A DNA stretch of 64,000 nt. Origin: Kalaharituber pfeilii (Eukaryota > Ascomycota > Pezizomycetes > Pezizales > Pezizaceae). The DNA is taken from positions 1,364,001-1,428,000 of the forward strand of contig WHUZ01000011.1 in the NCBI GenBank assembly GCA_015179045.1, written 5' to 3'. A model generated the notes under the pieces. It did not search any database and was not told the origin of the DNA. It was given only the letters and a program-made list of their open reading frames with translations. Each line of letters opens with the position of its first letter. Positions within the stretch are counted from its first letter, which is position 1. Of the stretch, positions 51,909 through 62,745 are shown in pieces. The translations under genes were made by a program, and so were the position numbers.

Positions 51909-54900
51909 GTTCTATTTCTCCTATGTCTTGTTTCCGGTTGTCTGCTTTCTCTGTTAATAAATCACCTGTTGTGGATGAAGAATTGATGGATGGGAATCAT
52001 TTGATAGTTACATGCTCATTAATTGACTCTTGTTACCCAATCATCCAAACCCACGCACTTATTGACTGCGGAGCAACTGGATATGCATTCATTGATGAGG
52101 AATTTGCACGCTATCACAACCTGCCACTATACCCCCTGAAGACCCCCCGCACAATTGAAGTTATCGATGGAAGACCTATACAATCTGGTGATGTCAAGTA
52201 CTTGACTAAGGTAAAGATGACCATTGATAAGCACTCTGAGGAAATTCCTATGTTCGTCACTCATCTTGGACACTACCCTGTCGTACTTGGAATACCCTGG
52301 CTTAGAAGACATGATGTTACAATCCGCTTTGCTACAAATACTGTTATCTTTGACTCTGATTTTTGTTTACACCATTGCACTCACATGGCTGCTACCACAA
52401 AAGGCATTACTATCGACCCACCAGAGCGTCCTCCGGATATTACCAGTACTCCAGAAGCTACTAGTAGGAGTTCTTTGAACTCTGAACCTGTGATGATCTC
52501 TGCTATTTCCTTCCGCCGGCTAACTCGGAAGCGTACCAACTTCGACCAATGCTTCAAGTTGTCCCTCTATGAGATCAATCAAGCATTAGCACTACCAGCG
52601 GAGGAAAAAGATGAACTAACCAAGATCAAGGAGCTAGTTCCTGAGGAGTATCATGAGTTCCTACCACTATTCACTGAAGCTATTGCTAAGGTCCTACCTC
52701 CACACCGCCCTTATGACCATAAGATCCCATTGAAGGATGGGTTTCAACCTCCTTTTGGACCTCTCTACTCTCTCTCCAAGTCCGAACTGGAAGAACTCCG
52801 CCGTTGGCTAGAAGACAATCTCTCAAAAGGCTTTATCCGTGCATCATCCTCTCCTGCTGGTGCTCCTATCCTATTTGTCAAAAAGAAAGATGGTACACTT
52901 CGTCTCTGTGTTGATTATCGTGGACTCAATGAGGGAACAATTAAGAACAGATATCCTCTTCCTCTCATCCGTGAGACACTAATGCAGCTATCAAAGGCCA
53001 GATACTATACTACATTAGATATTCGTGGGGCATACAATCTGATCCGAATGGCTGAGGGTGAGGAGTGGAAAACGGCCTTCCGGACAAGATATGGCCTGTA
53101 TGAATCTCTAGTTATGCCCTTTGGTCTTACAAATGCTCCTGCCGACTTTCAGAAGTTCATTAATGAGGTTTTACGTCCATTTCTCGATGCATTCTGCACT
53201 GCCTACCTTGATGATATTTTGATTTATAGCGATACTCTTCGGGAGCATAAGATCCATGTTCGACGTGTCCTTGAAGCTCTTAAAGAAGCTGGTCTTCATC
53301 TGAAACCTGAGAAATGCGAATTTCACAAAACCTCTGTTAAGTATCTGGGTATGGTCATTTCTCGCGAAGGAATTCGAATGGATCCAGCTAAGGTCAATTG
53401 TATTCTGGAATGGGAAGCCCTAAGGAATCTTCACGATGTTCGCGCCTTTCTAGGATTTGCCAACTTTTACCGCCGTTTTATCAAAGACTACTCTCGCATT
53501 GTATCACCTATGGTCAAACTCACACGGAAGGATACTCCTTTTATATGGGATACTGTATGCAATGATGCATTCGAATACCTGAAAAAGGCTTTTACCTCAG
53601 CACCAATACTTAGCCACTTTGACCCTGAGAAACTAATAATCGTTGAAACAGATGCTTCTGATTATGTTTCTGCTGGTGTCATGAGCCAACGTGATGATGA
53701 AGGGATCTTACATCCTGTAGCATTCTTCTCTAAAAAGCACACACCAGCAGAATGCAACTATGAGATCTATGATAAGGAATTGATGGCAATTGTTCGCTGC
53801 TTTGAGGAATGGCGTCCTGAACTAGAATCCTCACTACACCCTATTCAAGTTCTATCTGACCATCGCAACCTTGAATACTTTATGTCAACTAAGCTACTCA
53901 ACCGCCGACAAGCTCGCTGGAGTGAATTTCTCTCTCGATTCAACTTCAAAATTACATACCGACCTGGCAAACTTGGAGGGAAACCAGACGCATTAACAAG
54001 AAGGTCAGGAGACCTCCCTCAGGAGGGGGATGAAAGACGAGCTCACCAAAATCAAATTGTCCTAAAACCTCATAATATTGCGTCAAGTGTACAGGTTACC
54101 CTGAATGCGTTGAAGGTTACGGCAGATACAACACTTGAAGAACTTATGGAGGAAGCTTATATACAAGACAAGATTCCCAATCAAGTTTTAGATGCACTGC
54201 GTAAGGGTAAAAAGCAATCTAAATTACTAACACTTGCAGAATGCGAAGATAAGGATGGCCAACTTTGGTATCGTGGGCGAATTTATATACCAAATTACAA
54301 CCCATTAAAGCTTCGGCTTATGCAGAATCACCATGAGACTCCAGCTGCAGGCCACCCAGGACGGTCGAAGACACTTGAACTCTTATCAAGAACATACTAC
54401 TGGCCAAGAATGTATCGAGATGTTGATCGCTTTGTCAGAAACTGCCATATCTGCCAAAGATCTCGTACTAGTAGGCATGCTCCATTCGGAATACTGAAGC
54501 CTCTTCCAGTCCCTGAGAAGCCCTGGCAAGATATATCTCTCGATTTTGTTGTGGGTCTACCCTGGTCTGAGGGGAGTAATGCAATACTTGTTGTGGTGGA
54601 CCGATTAACGAAAATGCGGCACTTAATACCCTGTCGAGATACTGTTACTGCAGAAGAACTTGCTAGACTATACGTGACGCATGTGGCAAAAATCCATGGA
54701 TTACCCAAGACAATCATCAGCGACCGTGGTACACAATTCACCTCACTCTTTTGGAATGCACTGACATCACGATGGGGAGTCAAACTTAAGCTTTCTACTG
54801 CATACCACCCGGAAACTGATGGCCAAACAGAACGAGTCAATGCAGTTATGGAACAGTACCTCCGAGCCTTTGTGAACTACCTTCAGGACGATTGGGCAGA

Positions 54901-55597
54901 GTGGCTACCTCTCGCTGAGTTTGCAGCCAATAATAATGCATCGGAAACTACAGGCATCTCCCCATTCTTTGCCAATTACGCATTTGACCCATACTGGACT
55001 GAAGAACTTCAACCAGCCAAAGGACCACATCGAGATAAGGATGTACAAACTGCGTCTAGTCATGCCGAAGCTCTTAAAGCAACTGTTGACCACTTACGAG
55101 CTGAAATGCGTAGGGCCCAACACAGATACCAGGAAAATGCAGATGCACACCGCCTTCCTGCTCCAGACTTCCAGCCAGGGGACATAGTGTGGCTAAATGC
55201 GAAGAATATTACTACTCGACGTCCCTCCCGAAAATTAGACCACCGCCGCCTTGGACCCTTCAAAATTCTGCAGAAAATCTCTCCATATGCCTACCGAATC
55301 GAGCTTCCTACTACTATGCAAGTCCACAATGTCTTTCATGTTTCCTTACTAGATCTTGCAGCTAGTGATCCATACCCCGGGCAACACATTCCTGCACCTC
55401 CACCAATTATTGTTGATGAAGAGGAATATTACCATGTTGAAGAGATCCTGGACTCAAGGATATATCGCAGACAACTCCAGTATCTTGTTAAGTGGCTAGG
55501 CTACGAGCAGCCTGACTGGCAACATGCAAAGGGAATGAGCCACCTCGATGCTGTTCACAAGTTCCATCAGCAATACCCAGACAAACCTGGACCATAG
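51869..55597 (+). CDS. pol: Gypsy pol (element A): protease, RT, RNase H, integrase, chromodomain
   Basis: Open from the frameshift site; an ATG at 51923 is not needed. In order: aspartic protease ([22 protein letters not shown]), RT ([33 protein letters not shown], catalytic [10 protein letters not shown]), RNase H ([15 protein letters not shown]), and the HHCC integrase finger ([14 protein letters not shown] ... CHICQRSR). The DDE core follows (DFVVGLPWSEG, IISDRGTQFTS, YHPETDGQTERVN), and a C-terminal chromodomain (YHVEEILDSRIYRRQLQYLV, KWLGYEQPDW). The chromodomain places it among chromoviruses, which usually target heterochromatin. No internal stop, so it may be active. Confidence 0.93.
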   Translation, partial: LVVPSQLDSSVKGRSISPMSCFRLSAFSVNKSPVVDEELMDGNHLIVTCSLIDSCYPIIQTHALIDCGATGYAFIDEEFARYHNLPLYPLKTPRTIEVIDGRPIQSGDVKYLTKVKMTIDKHSEEIPMFVTHLGHYPVVLGIPWLRRHDVTIRFATNTVIFDSDFCLHHCTHMAATTKGITIDPPERPPDITSTPEATSRSSLNSEPVMISAISFRRLTRKRTNFDQCFKLSLYEINQALALPAEEKDELTKIKELVPEEYHEFLPLFTEAIAKVLPPHRPYDHKIPLKDGFQPPFGPLYSLSKSELEELRRWLEDNLSKGFIRASSSPAGAPILFVKKKDGTLRLCVDYRGLNEGTIKNRYPLPLIRETLMQLSKARYYTTLDIRGAYNLIRMAEGEEWKTAFRTRYGLYESLVMPFGLTNAPADFQKFINEVLRPFLDAFCTAYLDDILIYSDTLREHKIHVRRVLEALKEAGLHLKPEKCEFHKTSVKYLGMVISREGIRMDPAKVNCILEWEALRNLHDVRAFLGFANFYRRFIKDYSRIVSPMVKLTRKDTPFIWDTVCNDAFEYLKKAFTSAPILSHFDPEKLIIVETDASDYVSAGVMSQRDDEGILHPVAFFSKKHTPAECNYEIYDKELMAIVRCFEEWRPELESSLHPIQVLSDHRNLEYFMSTKLLNRRQARWSEFLSRFNFKITYRPGKLGGKPDALTRRSGDLPQEGDERRAHQNQIVLKPHNIASSVQVTLNALKVTADTTLEELMEEAYIQDKIPNQVLDALRKGKKQSKLLTLAECEDKDGQLWYRGRIYIPNYNPLKLRLMQNHHETPAAGHPGRSKTLELLSRTYYWPRMYRDVDRFVRNCHICQRSRTSRHAPFGILKPLPVPEKPWQDISLDFVVGLPWSEGSNAILVVVDRLTKMRHLIPCRDTVTAEELARLYVTHVAKIHGLPKTIISDRGTQFTSLFWNALTSRWGVKLKLSTAYHPETDGQTERVNAVMEQYLRAFVNYLQDDWAEWLPLAEFAANNNASETTGISPFFANYAFDPYWTEELQPAKGPHRDKDVQTASSHAEALKATVDHLRAEMRRAQHRYQENADAHRLPAPDFQPGDIVWLNAKNITTRRPSRKLDHRRLGPFKILQKISPYAYRIELPTTMQVHNVFHVSLLDLAASDPYPGQHIPAPPPIIVDEEEYYHVEEILDSRIYRRQLQYLVKWLGYEQPDWQHAKGMSHLDAVHKFHQQYPDKPGP

Positions 55598-55646
55598 CAG
55601 CAGTAACAACTGAGCCTCGCAGGAGCTCGGCCTAGGAGGGGAATAG

Positions 55647-56060
55647 TGTAACGGGATATTTATAGCGAGCCGGGTAAATATTTTCACGCTAAAAGATGAC
55701 CTCTGACAAGCATTTCGGGATGATAGCTTCACGCTAAAAGATGACCTCTGACAAGCATTTCAGGATGTCGGTACAATATATCTGGGTAAAAGGGATGTGA
55801 CCTGAGTGCGTATTGCAGTCTCAAAAGTGTATATAAGTGGTGTTCATGGCTGTGTGTTCTCCTTTCCTTTTTCTCTTTACGCAACCTCTTGTATTTAGTT
55901 TCTACTAAGTAGAGTGGTTACCTGCTGTGCCGATCCGCTGAACTGCTGTACCGCTGTGAACCGTTGAACCCGCGAACTGCTGAACTGCCGCCTGCCGCCT
56001 CCTGCCTGCGCTCCGTAGATCGCCGTCATCCACGGGCCCCAGACCACGTCCGCCGTTACA
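55647..56060 (+). repeat. Gypsy LTR with two 45-bp tandem repeats
   Basis: 414 bp, otherwise nearly identical to the LTR at 50139. The 91-bp difference is two missing 45-bp units plus one base. Confidence 0.9.
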
Positions 56061-57131
56061 TTCATTGAGTCCACGATAATCAACACAGAGACGAAGTGTA
56101 CCATCTTTCTTTTTGACAAATAGGATAGGAGCACCAGCAGGAGAGGATGATGCACGGATAAAGCCTTTTGAGAGATTGTCTTCTAGCCAACGGCGGAGTT
56201 CTTCCAGTTCGGACTTGGAGAGAGAGTAGAGAGGTCCAAAAGGAGGTTGAAACCCATCCTTCAATGGGATCTTATGGTCATAAGGGCGGTGTGGAGGTAG
56301 GACCTTAGCAATAGCTTCAGTGAATAGTGGTAGGAACTCATGATACTCCTCAGGGACTAGCTCCTTGATCTTGGTTAGTTCATCTTTTTCCTCCGCTGGT
56401 AGTGCTAATGCTTGATTGATCTCATAGAGGGACAACTTGAAGCATTGGTCGAAGTTGGTACGCTTCCGAGTTAGCCGGCGGAAGGAAATAGCAGAGATCA
56501 TCACAGGTTCAGAGTTCAAAGAACTCCTACTAGTAGCTTCTGGAGTACTGGTAGTATCCGGAGGACGCTCTGGTGGGTCGATAGTAATGCCTTTTGTGGT
56601 AGCAGCCATGTGAGTGCAATGGTGTAAACAAAAATCAGAGTCAAAGATAACAGTATTTGTAGCAAAGCGGATTGTAACATCATGTCTTCTAAGCCAGGGT
56701 ATTCCAAGTACGACAGGGTAGTGTCCAAGATGAGTAACAAACATAGGAATTTCCTCAGAGTGCTTATCAATGGTCATCTTTACCTTCGTCAAGTACTTGA
56801 CATCACCAGATTGTATAGGTCTTCCATCGATAACTTCAATTGTGCGGGGGGTCTTCAGGGGGTATAGTGGTAAGTTGTGATAGCGTGCAAATTCCTCATC
56901 AATGAATGCATATCCAGTTGCTCCGCAGTCAATCAGTGCGTGGGTTTGGATGATTGGGTAACAAGAGTCAATTAATGAGCATGTAACTATCAAATGATTC
57001 CCATCCATCAATTCTTCGTCCACAACAGGTGATTTATTAACAGAGAAAGCAGACAACCGGAAACAAGACATAGGAGAAATAGAACGTCCCTTGACAGAGC
57101 TATCAAGCTGAGAAGGGACAACTAGTTTAAA
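56061..57131 (-). pseudogene. pol: Gypsy pol fragment (element B), protease and RT start
   Basis: Protease ([14 protein letters not shown]) through [19 protein letters not shown], almost identical to element A. Interrupted at 56061 by the insertion of A. The TTTAAAC frameshift site is conserved at 57125-57131. Confidence 0.88.
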
Positions 57132-58309
57132 GCCGGTTTGGTAGCAGAGGCTGGCAGTGACTCAGGTACCTCATCGGTGGAGGAAATAGTGGCCTCAGCT
57201 GTCCGAAGAGGGCGGCGGGCGACAGGACAAGTATTAGCCATATGGCCTACACCTCCACAGTATAGACACCGACCCTCAGCCATCCGTCGGGCCCTTTCTT
57301 CCACAGTCAACCTTCGGCGACCTGCAGAGAGATCCATTGGCCCAGCGTGGGTTCCAGTAGCTGTAGTAATACCAGTGGGAGGAGTAGTGTTGATGAGAGG
57401 AGCATTGGAAGTAGCCTGAGGGGCTTTGGCTTGAACCATGGGGGTAGGACGAGAAGTGCTGATTTGGGGCCGACGAGTGAGTTGAGTGGCGCGTCGCTTA
57501 CTGTCTAAGCGCTGGAGGAGGGCGACAAAGGCAGTAAATTCCTCAGGTTCTTCGACAGTAATGAGGTCATTAAGCATTTCTTGTGAGAGGCCTTGACGGA
57601 GTTGTGATAGCTTTGCTGCCTCATTCCAGTCCAGGTCAGCAGCATACCGTTGGAACTCTGCGAAGTAGGAGGAGAACTCCTTATTTGCTTGTCGGAGATT
57701 GAGAATCTTCCGTTCTGCAGTCCTGCGGCGATCAGGGTCTCCAAAGGCGGTCTCAAGGATAGTAATTAAAGCAGCAAGGTCAGTAAGATTAACACGGTCA
57801 TCTAGGACAAAGGGGGCCACTTGTTCCAATGCCATTCCTTTTAATAATGAGACAGCATATCGTAGGCGAGCTTGTTCATCGGTATAGGTGCTGGCTTTTA
57901 GGCGCAGTTGAAGGAGGAATGGTCTTAACTGCTCTCGGGACCCATCAAACTTGTCAGGGTCAGGGGTCTTTTGGGTGGTAGTAGGAATAGCAGGGGCGGT
58001 ATTCCGAGCCAGGGCAGATTGTATTGTACGAGATTCTTCGAGCTGAGTACGGAGGAGGTCCGTGGTCTGTATGGCGGCAGTGGCTGTAGCTTGGAGGTCT
58101 GTATTTGCTGCTTGCAATTCTGCAATTCGGGCATTAAGGCGTGCGATTTCTGCATCATTTTGTGGTGGGGTATAGACAGGGAGGTTTCTGATTCCTTCCA
58201 AAGCGGCGACCATCCGGTCTGCGGTTCCTTCCGGTTTCGGGGTTGTAAGGAAGTCAGTGTGGGCTGCACTTGCTAGTGCCCACAGGTCTGGTGTAATGAG
58301 GCGTGACAT
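57122..58309 (-). CDS. gag: Gypsy gag (element B), 395 aa
   Basis: Open frame from ATG 58309, nearly identical to the gag at 50685 (one difference seen: DLWALAS versus DLWELAS, and another near the C-terminus). Knuckle [14 protein letters not shown] intact. It could still be translated from its LTR. Confidence 0.88.
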   Translation of the reverse strand: MSRLITPDLWALASAAHTDFLTTPKPEGTADRMVAALEGIRNLPVYTPPQNDAEIARLNARIAELQAANTDLQATATAAIQTTDLLRTQLEESRTIQSALARNTAPAIPTTTQKTPDPDKFDGSREQLRPFLLQLRLKASTYTDEQARLRYAVSLLKGMALEQVAPFVLDDRVNLTDLAALITILETAFGDPDRRRTAERKILNLRQANKEFSSYFAEFQRYAADLDWNEAAKLSQLRQGLSQEMLNDLITVEEPEEFTAFVALLQRLDSKRRATQLTRRPQISTSRPTPMVQAKAPQATSNAPLINTTPPTGITTATGTHAGPMDLSAGRRRLTVEERARRMAEGRCLYCGGVGHMANTCPVARRPLRTAEATISSTDEVPESLPASATKPALN

Positions 58310-58350
58310 GGCGATAGGTGCGCTCGGTAGAGGGTTGTGACGCAACCTAG

Positions 58351-58854
58351 TGTAACGGCGGACGTGGTCTGGGGCCCGTGGATGACGGCGATCTACGGAG
58401 CGCAGGCAGGAGGCGGCAGGCGGCAGTTCAGCAGTTCGCGGGTTCAACGGTTCACAGCGGTACAGCAGTTCAGCGGATCGGCACAGCAGGTAACCACTCT
58501 ACTTAGTAGAAACTAAATACAAGAGGTTGCGTAAAGAGAAAAAGGAAAGGAGAACACACAGCCATGAACACCACTTATATACACTTTCGAGACTGCAATA
58601 CGCACTCAGGTCACATCCCTTTTACCCATATATATTGTACCGACATCCTGAAATGCTTGTCAGAGGTCATCTTTTGGCATGAAGCTATCATCCTGAAATG
58701 CTTGTCAGAGGTCATCTTTTAGCGTGAAGCTATCATCCTGAAATGCTTGTCAGAGGTCATCTTTTAGCGTGAAGCTATCATCCCGAAATGCTTGTCAGAG
58801 GTCATCTTTTAGCGTGAAAATATTTACCCGGCTCGCTATAAATATCCCGTTACA
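58351..58854 (-). repeat. Gypsy LTR (element B side), four 45-bp repeats
   Basis: 504 bp on the minus strand, with four tandem 45-bp units (about 58640-58820). It faces the LTR at 50139; these two inverted copies are the inferred sites of the inversion. Confidence 0.9.
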
Positions 58855-60434
58855 ATGAAGGAACAATTAAGAACAGATATCCTCTTCCTCTCATCCGTGA
58901 GACACTAATGCAGCTATCAAAGGCCAGATACTATACTACATTGGATATTCGTGGGGCATACAATCTGATCCGAATGGCTGAGGTGAGGAGTGGAAAACGG
59001 CCTTCCGGACAAGATATGGCCTGTATGAATCTCTAGTTATGCCCTTTGGTCTTACAAATGCTCCTGCCGACTTTCAGAAGTTCATTAATGAGGTTTTACG
59101 TCCATTTCTCGATGCATTCTGCACTGCCTACCTTGATGATATTTTGATTTATAGCGATACTCTTCGGGAGCATAAGATCCATGTTCGACGTGTCCTTGAA
59201 GCTCTTAAAGAAGCTGGTCTTCATCTGAAACCTGAGAAATGCGAATTTCACAAAACCTCTGTTAAGTATCTGGGTATGGTCATTTCTCGCGAAGGAATTC
59301 GAATGGATCCAGCTAAGGTCAATTGTATTCTGGAATGGGAAGCCCTAAGGAATCTTCACGATGTTCGCGCCTTTCTAGGATTTGCCAACTTTTACCGCCG
59401 TTTTATCAAAGACTACTCTCGCATTGTATCACCTATGGTCAAACTCACACGGAAGGATACTCCTTTTATATGGGATACTGTATGCAATGATGCATTCGAA
59501 TACCTGAAAAAGGCTTTTACCTCAGCACCAATACTTAGCCACTTTGACCCTGAGAAACTAATAATCGTTGAAACAGATGCTTCTGATTATGTTTCTGCTG
59601 GTGTCATGAGCCAACGTGATGATGAAGGGATCTTACATCCTGTAGCATTCTTCTCTAAAAAGCACACACCAGCAGAATGCAACTATGAGATCTATGATAA
59701 GGAATTGATGGCAATTGTTCGCTGCTTTGAGGAATGGCGTCCTGAACTAGAATCCTCACTACATCCTATTCAAGTTCTATCTGACCATCGCAACCTTGAA
59801 TACTTTATGTCAACTAAGCTACTCAACCGCCGACAAGCTCGCTGGAGTGAATTTCTCTCTCGATTCAACTTCAAAATTACATACCGACCTGGCAAACTTG
59901 GAGGGAAACCAGACGCATTAACAAGAAGGTCAGGAGACCTCCCTCAGGAGGGGGATGAAAGACGAGCTCACCAAAATCAAATTGTCCTAAAACCTCATAA
60001 TATTGCGTCAAGTGTACAGGTTACCCTGAATGCGTTGAAGGTTACGGCAGATACAACACTTGAAGAACTTATGGAGGAAGCTTATATACAAGACAAGATT
60101 CCCAATCAAGTTTTAGATGCACTGCGTAAGGGTAAAAAGCAATCTAAATTACTAACACTTGCAGAATGCGAAGATAAGGATGGCCAACTTTGGTATCGTG
60201 GGCGAATTTATATACCAAATTACAACCCATTAAAGCTTCGGCTCATGCAGAATCACCATGAGACTCCAGCTGCAGGCCACCCAGGACGGTCGAAGACACT
60301 TGAACTCTTATCAAGAACATACTACTGGCCAAGAATGTATCGAGATGTTGATCGCTTTGTCAGAAACTGCCATATCTGCCAAAGATCTCGTACTAGTAGG
60401 CATGCTCCATTCGGAATACTAAAGCCTCTTCCAG
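58855..60434 (+). pseudogene. pol: Gypsy pol fragment (element B), RT to integrase finger
   Basis: Resumes exactly where the other half stops ([14 protein letters not shown]) and continues through [10 protein letters not shown], RNase H and the integrase HHCC finger to FGILKPLPV, where another LTR begins. A one-base deletion at about 58983 (GCTGAGGTGAGG instead of GCTGAGGGTGAGG) breaks the frame; an ORF restarts at 59039. The integrase core, chromodomain and 3' LTR are beyond the next insertion or lost. Confidence 0.9.
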
Positions 60435-60678
60435 TGTGGGGACGCTGACATAATGAGGATGTGCGCATAAGAGAGGGAAGCTTGGCATGCGGTGGCACGT
60501 GATGGGATGTATGGGTTATATATTTGTATGGTTACGGAGCGTTAGCTAGTAATCATCAATCAATCAAGCAATCTTCTCTCGCACCCGCTTGCACTATCAG
60601 TTGTACGTTCGTTCCGCCAGCTCTCACTCTCCCGGTCTCTCACAGGCGGTAGTGATCTATACTATCTGTCCTCTTACA
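60435..60678 (+). repeat. 5' LTR of the third LTR element, and primer site
   Basis: TGTGGGGACGCTGAC to CCTCTTACA, 244 bp, with TATATATT near 60520 and CT-rich DNA before the end. It is followed by TTGGTCCCTTCGACC, where the TGG start fits a tRNA-primer binding site. Confidence 0.7.
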
Positions 60679-60799
60679 TTGGTCCCTTCGACCGGAGAGC
60701 TGTGGCTGTAGAACGACTGCAACTTGATACCGCAATCGCAATCGCATCATGACTTTGATTTAGACCTTAGGTCGCAATCCGCGCAAATTGGGTATATCG

Positions 60800-60965
60800 C
60801 AAAACACTCGCAACGCACACGCACTCGCACTCGCACTGGCACTGGCATAGGCACACGCATCTGGCATCTCGCACACGCAAACAGCACACACGCAAACAGC
60901 ACACACGCAAACAGCACACACGCAAAAAGCACCTGCGCAAAAAGCACCTGCGCACTCGCATATAC
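60800..60965 (+). repeat. GCAC-rich simple repeats in the leader
   Basis: Repeats of CGCACT, then about four units of CACGCAAACAGCA and variants. Related CGCACNCGCAC sequence recurs at about 61600-61680. These lie between primer site and gag and give low-complexity frames only. Confidence 0.75.
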
Positions 60966-61194
60966 GCACTTAGACATACCGCACCACGCACACCGCACCT
61001 GCAAGACCTCAACTCACTCCGGAGGTGGGAGAGGCATTAGACCCTGAAAAACGCCACACGAGATAGCACAAAAAGCATAGAATAGTATCGAAGCAAGTAT
61101 TCCTTTTGTCAGTACTATTTATCAGCGTGATTTATCAGCGTGATTAGGAATATCATACAGCACCGCAACAAAAATTAGTCACGATTTGTTAGTA

Positions 61195-62745
61195 ATGGAG
61201 CGAACATTGATGGCGGAGGTTCTGAGTGGACGCTTTGACGTTGTGTTGACTTTAGTGGTCGCTACCATTCTCAGCCACTTTGCCACATTTCCTAATTTGG
61301 TAGTCATTACCGTTCTTGGCCTGTGTGTGGCAACAAACCGCACGGCAACCGGATCAGGTGATAGAAGATCAGATGATAGAAGATCAGGTGGAGGCAATGG
61401 TAGGCTTGGTGTCGAATATGTTGAATATGCTGAGTCTGCGAAAGATATAAGGAAGCCAGGAAGGACGCATCGAGAGAGGGAGGCACGCATACCTTCATCG
61501 GCACGCACATCCGCACGCACATCTTCCTCCGCACCGCACAATCAGCACAATCGCACCTCGCAACCGCACCCTCCGCTCGCACCGCTCTCTGCTTCATCTC
61601 TTGCTTGTAACCGCACCCGCACTCGCACAGGCACTCGCACCCGCACACGCACTTGCACACGCACCTTACCTCGCAACCACATCTCGCACCGCATCTGTAC
61701 CTGTTCAGCACTCTCCGAATCGAAAGCAACCATGCCAGAAGGAAGTGTCGCCGCATCCGGATCTTCTTCATCCGCTGGTTCTTCATCTGCTGGTTCGACT
61801 GCCGGTGTTTCCACGAGTACCTCAGCATCTGTGCCTATCTCATCCCTCTGTTATTTCCCACTACCGCATCAACCAGGTGCACCAAATTTTGAGGGGAAGG
61901 ACATATCACGATTTATTGCTATATGGGAAGATTTGACAGCAGGGTGGGAGGACGAGAAACGAATTAGAAAACTCCCCTTCTATTGTGATGAGGATACGGG
62001 CACTCATGTTAAACAAATCATTAACTTCAAGACTGTGACAACATGGGATACATTCAAAAAGGAACTGCTGGAAGAGTTTAAGGATTATGACGAAGAGCAA
62101 CGAAGGAATACCGAGGCTTACCTGCGTTCCATGATTCGCACTATTCGGAACATGTCGGACCCTACTCCCATTCAAATGAGATCCTTTATTTTCAACTTTT
62201 CGGAAAGGTCAGAGTATTTAGTCAGCACTGGGGCTATTAGTGAACATACCCGAGTTCTTCTTTTCCTTCAGGCGTTCACAGAAAAGGTAGGCGACATGCT
62301 GTGCAAGGAATGCTCGATTGAGTTGGAGAAACCGTCGACGACACGAACGATTTGGGCGGACCTGAAGAAGGAGGCGTTAAAAATATGCACCAAACAAAAC
62401 CTGCAAATGTGGAGGTTACCAAAGGTTATCCAAATGGTTGATAAAGACATGGATGTGAAGGAAGCAACGCCGTTTAAGCCAATAGCAGAGAAGCCATCTC
62501 CGAATCCCGAGCCTCCAGCATCGAAGGGAAAAGTTGACGTAGACGAACTCGCCGACATGATGAAGGAGCTGAAGTTGTATCATATCGAAATGCAGCGGAC
62601 GCGACAAAATCAGCAAGGACCATCGAGACCATACTATTCACCCAATCAATATGGCAACCGAGAATATCCACCAAGTGCAAACCGTGTCAACATTAGGGGG
62701 TGCTATTGGGACGGTGGACCGCATGGTGGACTTGTGAAGGATTAA
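61195..62745 (+). CDS. gag: Gag of the third LTR element
   Basis: The frame is open from ATG 61195, but the part before 61732 covers a hydrophobic segment and Arg/Thr-rich low complexity from GCAC repeats. ATG 61732 (MPEGSVAASG) is a better start, giving about 338 residues. A Ser-rich start is followed by a gag core (FIAIWEDLTAGW, TWDTFKKELLEEF, YLRSMIRTIRNMS, VLLFLQAF) and a basic or acidic tail. The frame stops just after CYWDGGPHGG, the front of a knuckle-like motif whose expected last Cys is in the next frame. Confidence 0.75.
   Translation: MERTLMAEVLSGRFDVVLTLVVATILSHFATFPNLVVITVLGLCVATNRTATGSGDRRSDDRRSGGGNGRLGVEYVEYAESAKDIRKPGRTHREREARIPSSARTSARTSSSAPHNQHNRTSQPHPPLAPLSASSLACNRTRTRTGTRTRTRTCTRTLPRNHISHRICTCSALSESKATMPEGSVAASGSSSSAGSSSAGSTAGVSTSTSASVPISSLCYFPLPHQPGAPNFEGKDISRFIAIWEDLTAGWEDEKRIRKLPFYCDEDTGTHVKQIINFKTVTTWDTFKKELLEEFKDYDEEQRRNTEAYLRSMIRTIRNMSDPTPIQMRSFIFNFSERSEYLVSTGAISEHTRVLLFLQAFTEKVGDMLCKECSIELEKPSTTRTIWADLKKEALKICTKQNLQMWRLPKVIQMVDKDMDVKEATPFKPIAEKPSPNPEPPASKGKVDVDELADMMKELKLYHIEMQRTRQNQQGPSRPYYSPNQYGNREYPPSANRVNIRGCYWDGGPHGGLVKD

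Larger units (their letters stand above)
50139..56060 (+). mobile_element. Ty3/gypsy chromovirus, complete coding capacity (element A)
   Basis: LTR 50139-50643, gag 50685-51872, pol to 55597, purine tract AGGAGGGGAATAG, LTR 55647-56060. Left flank GTACG and right flank TTCAT do not match, because this block was inverted together with part of element B (56061-58854). The true target duplication of A is ATGAA/TTCAT at 56061-56065 and 58855-58859. Confidence 0.9.
56061..58854 (-). mobile_element. Gypsy element B, 5' half, inverted
   Basis: Minus-strand LTR (58351-58854), gag (57122-58309) and the start of pol, ending abruptly at 56061 in the RT motif (VDYRGLNE). The other half of B is on the plus strand from 58855. 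ATGAA sits at the break in both halves, in opposite orientation. Confidence 0.92.

Noticed and set aside
55496..55732. Small ORFs in the gypsy LTRs
   Set aside because: They translate the 45-bp LTR repeats and change with repeat number.
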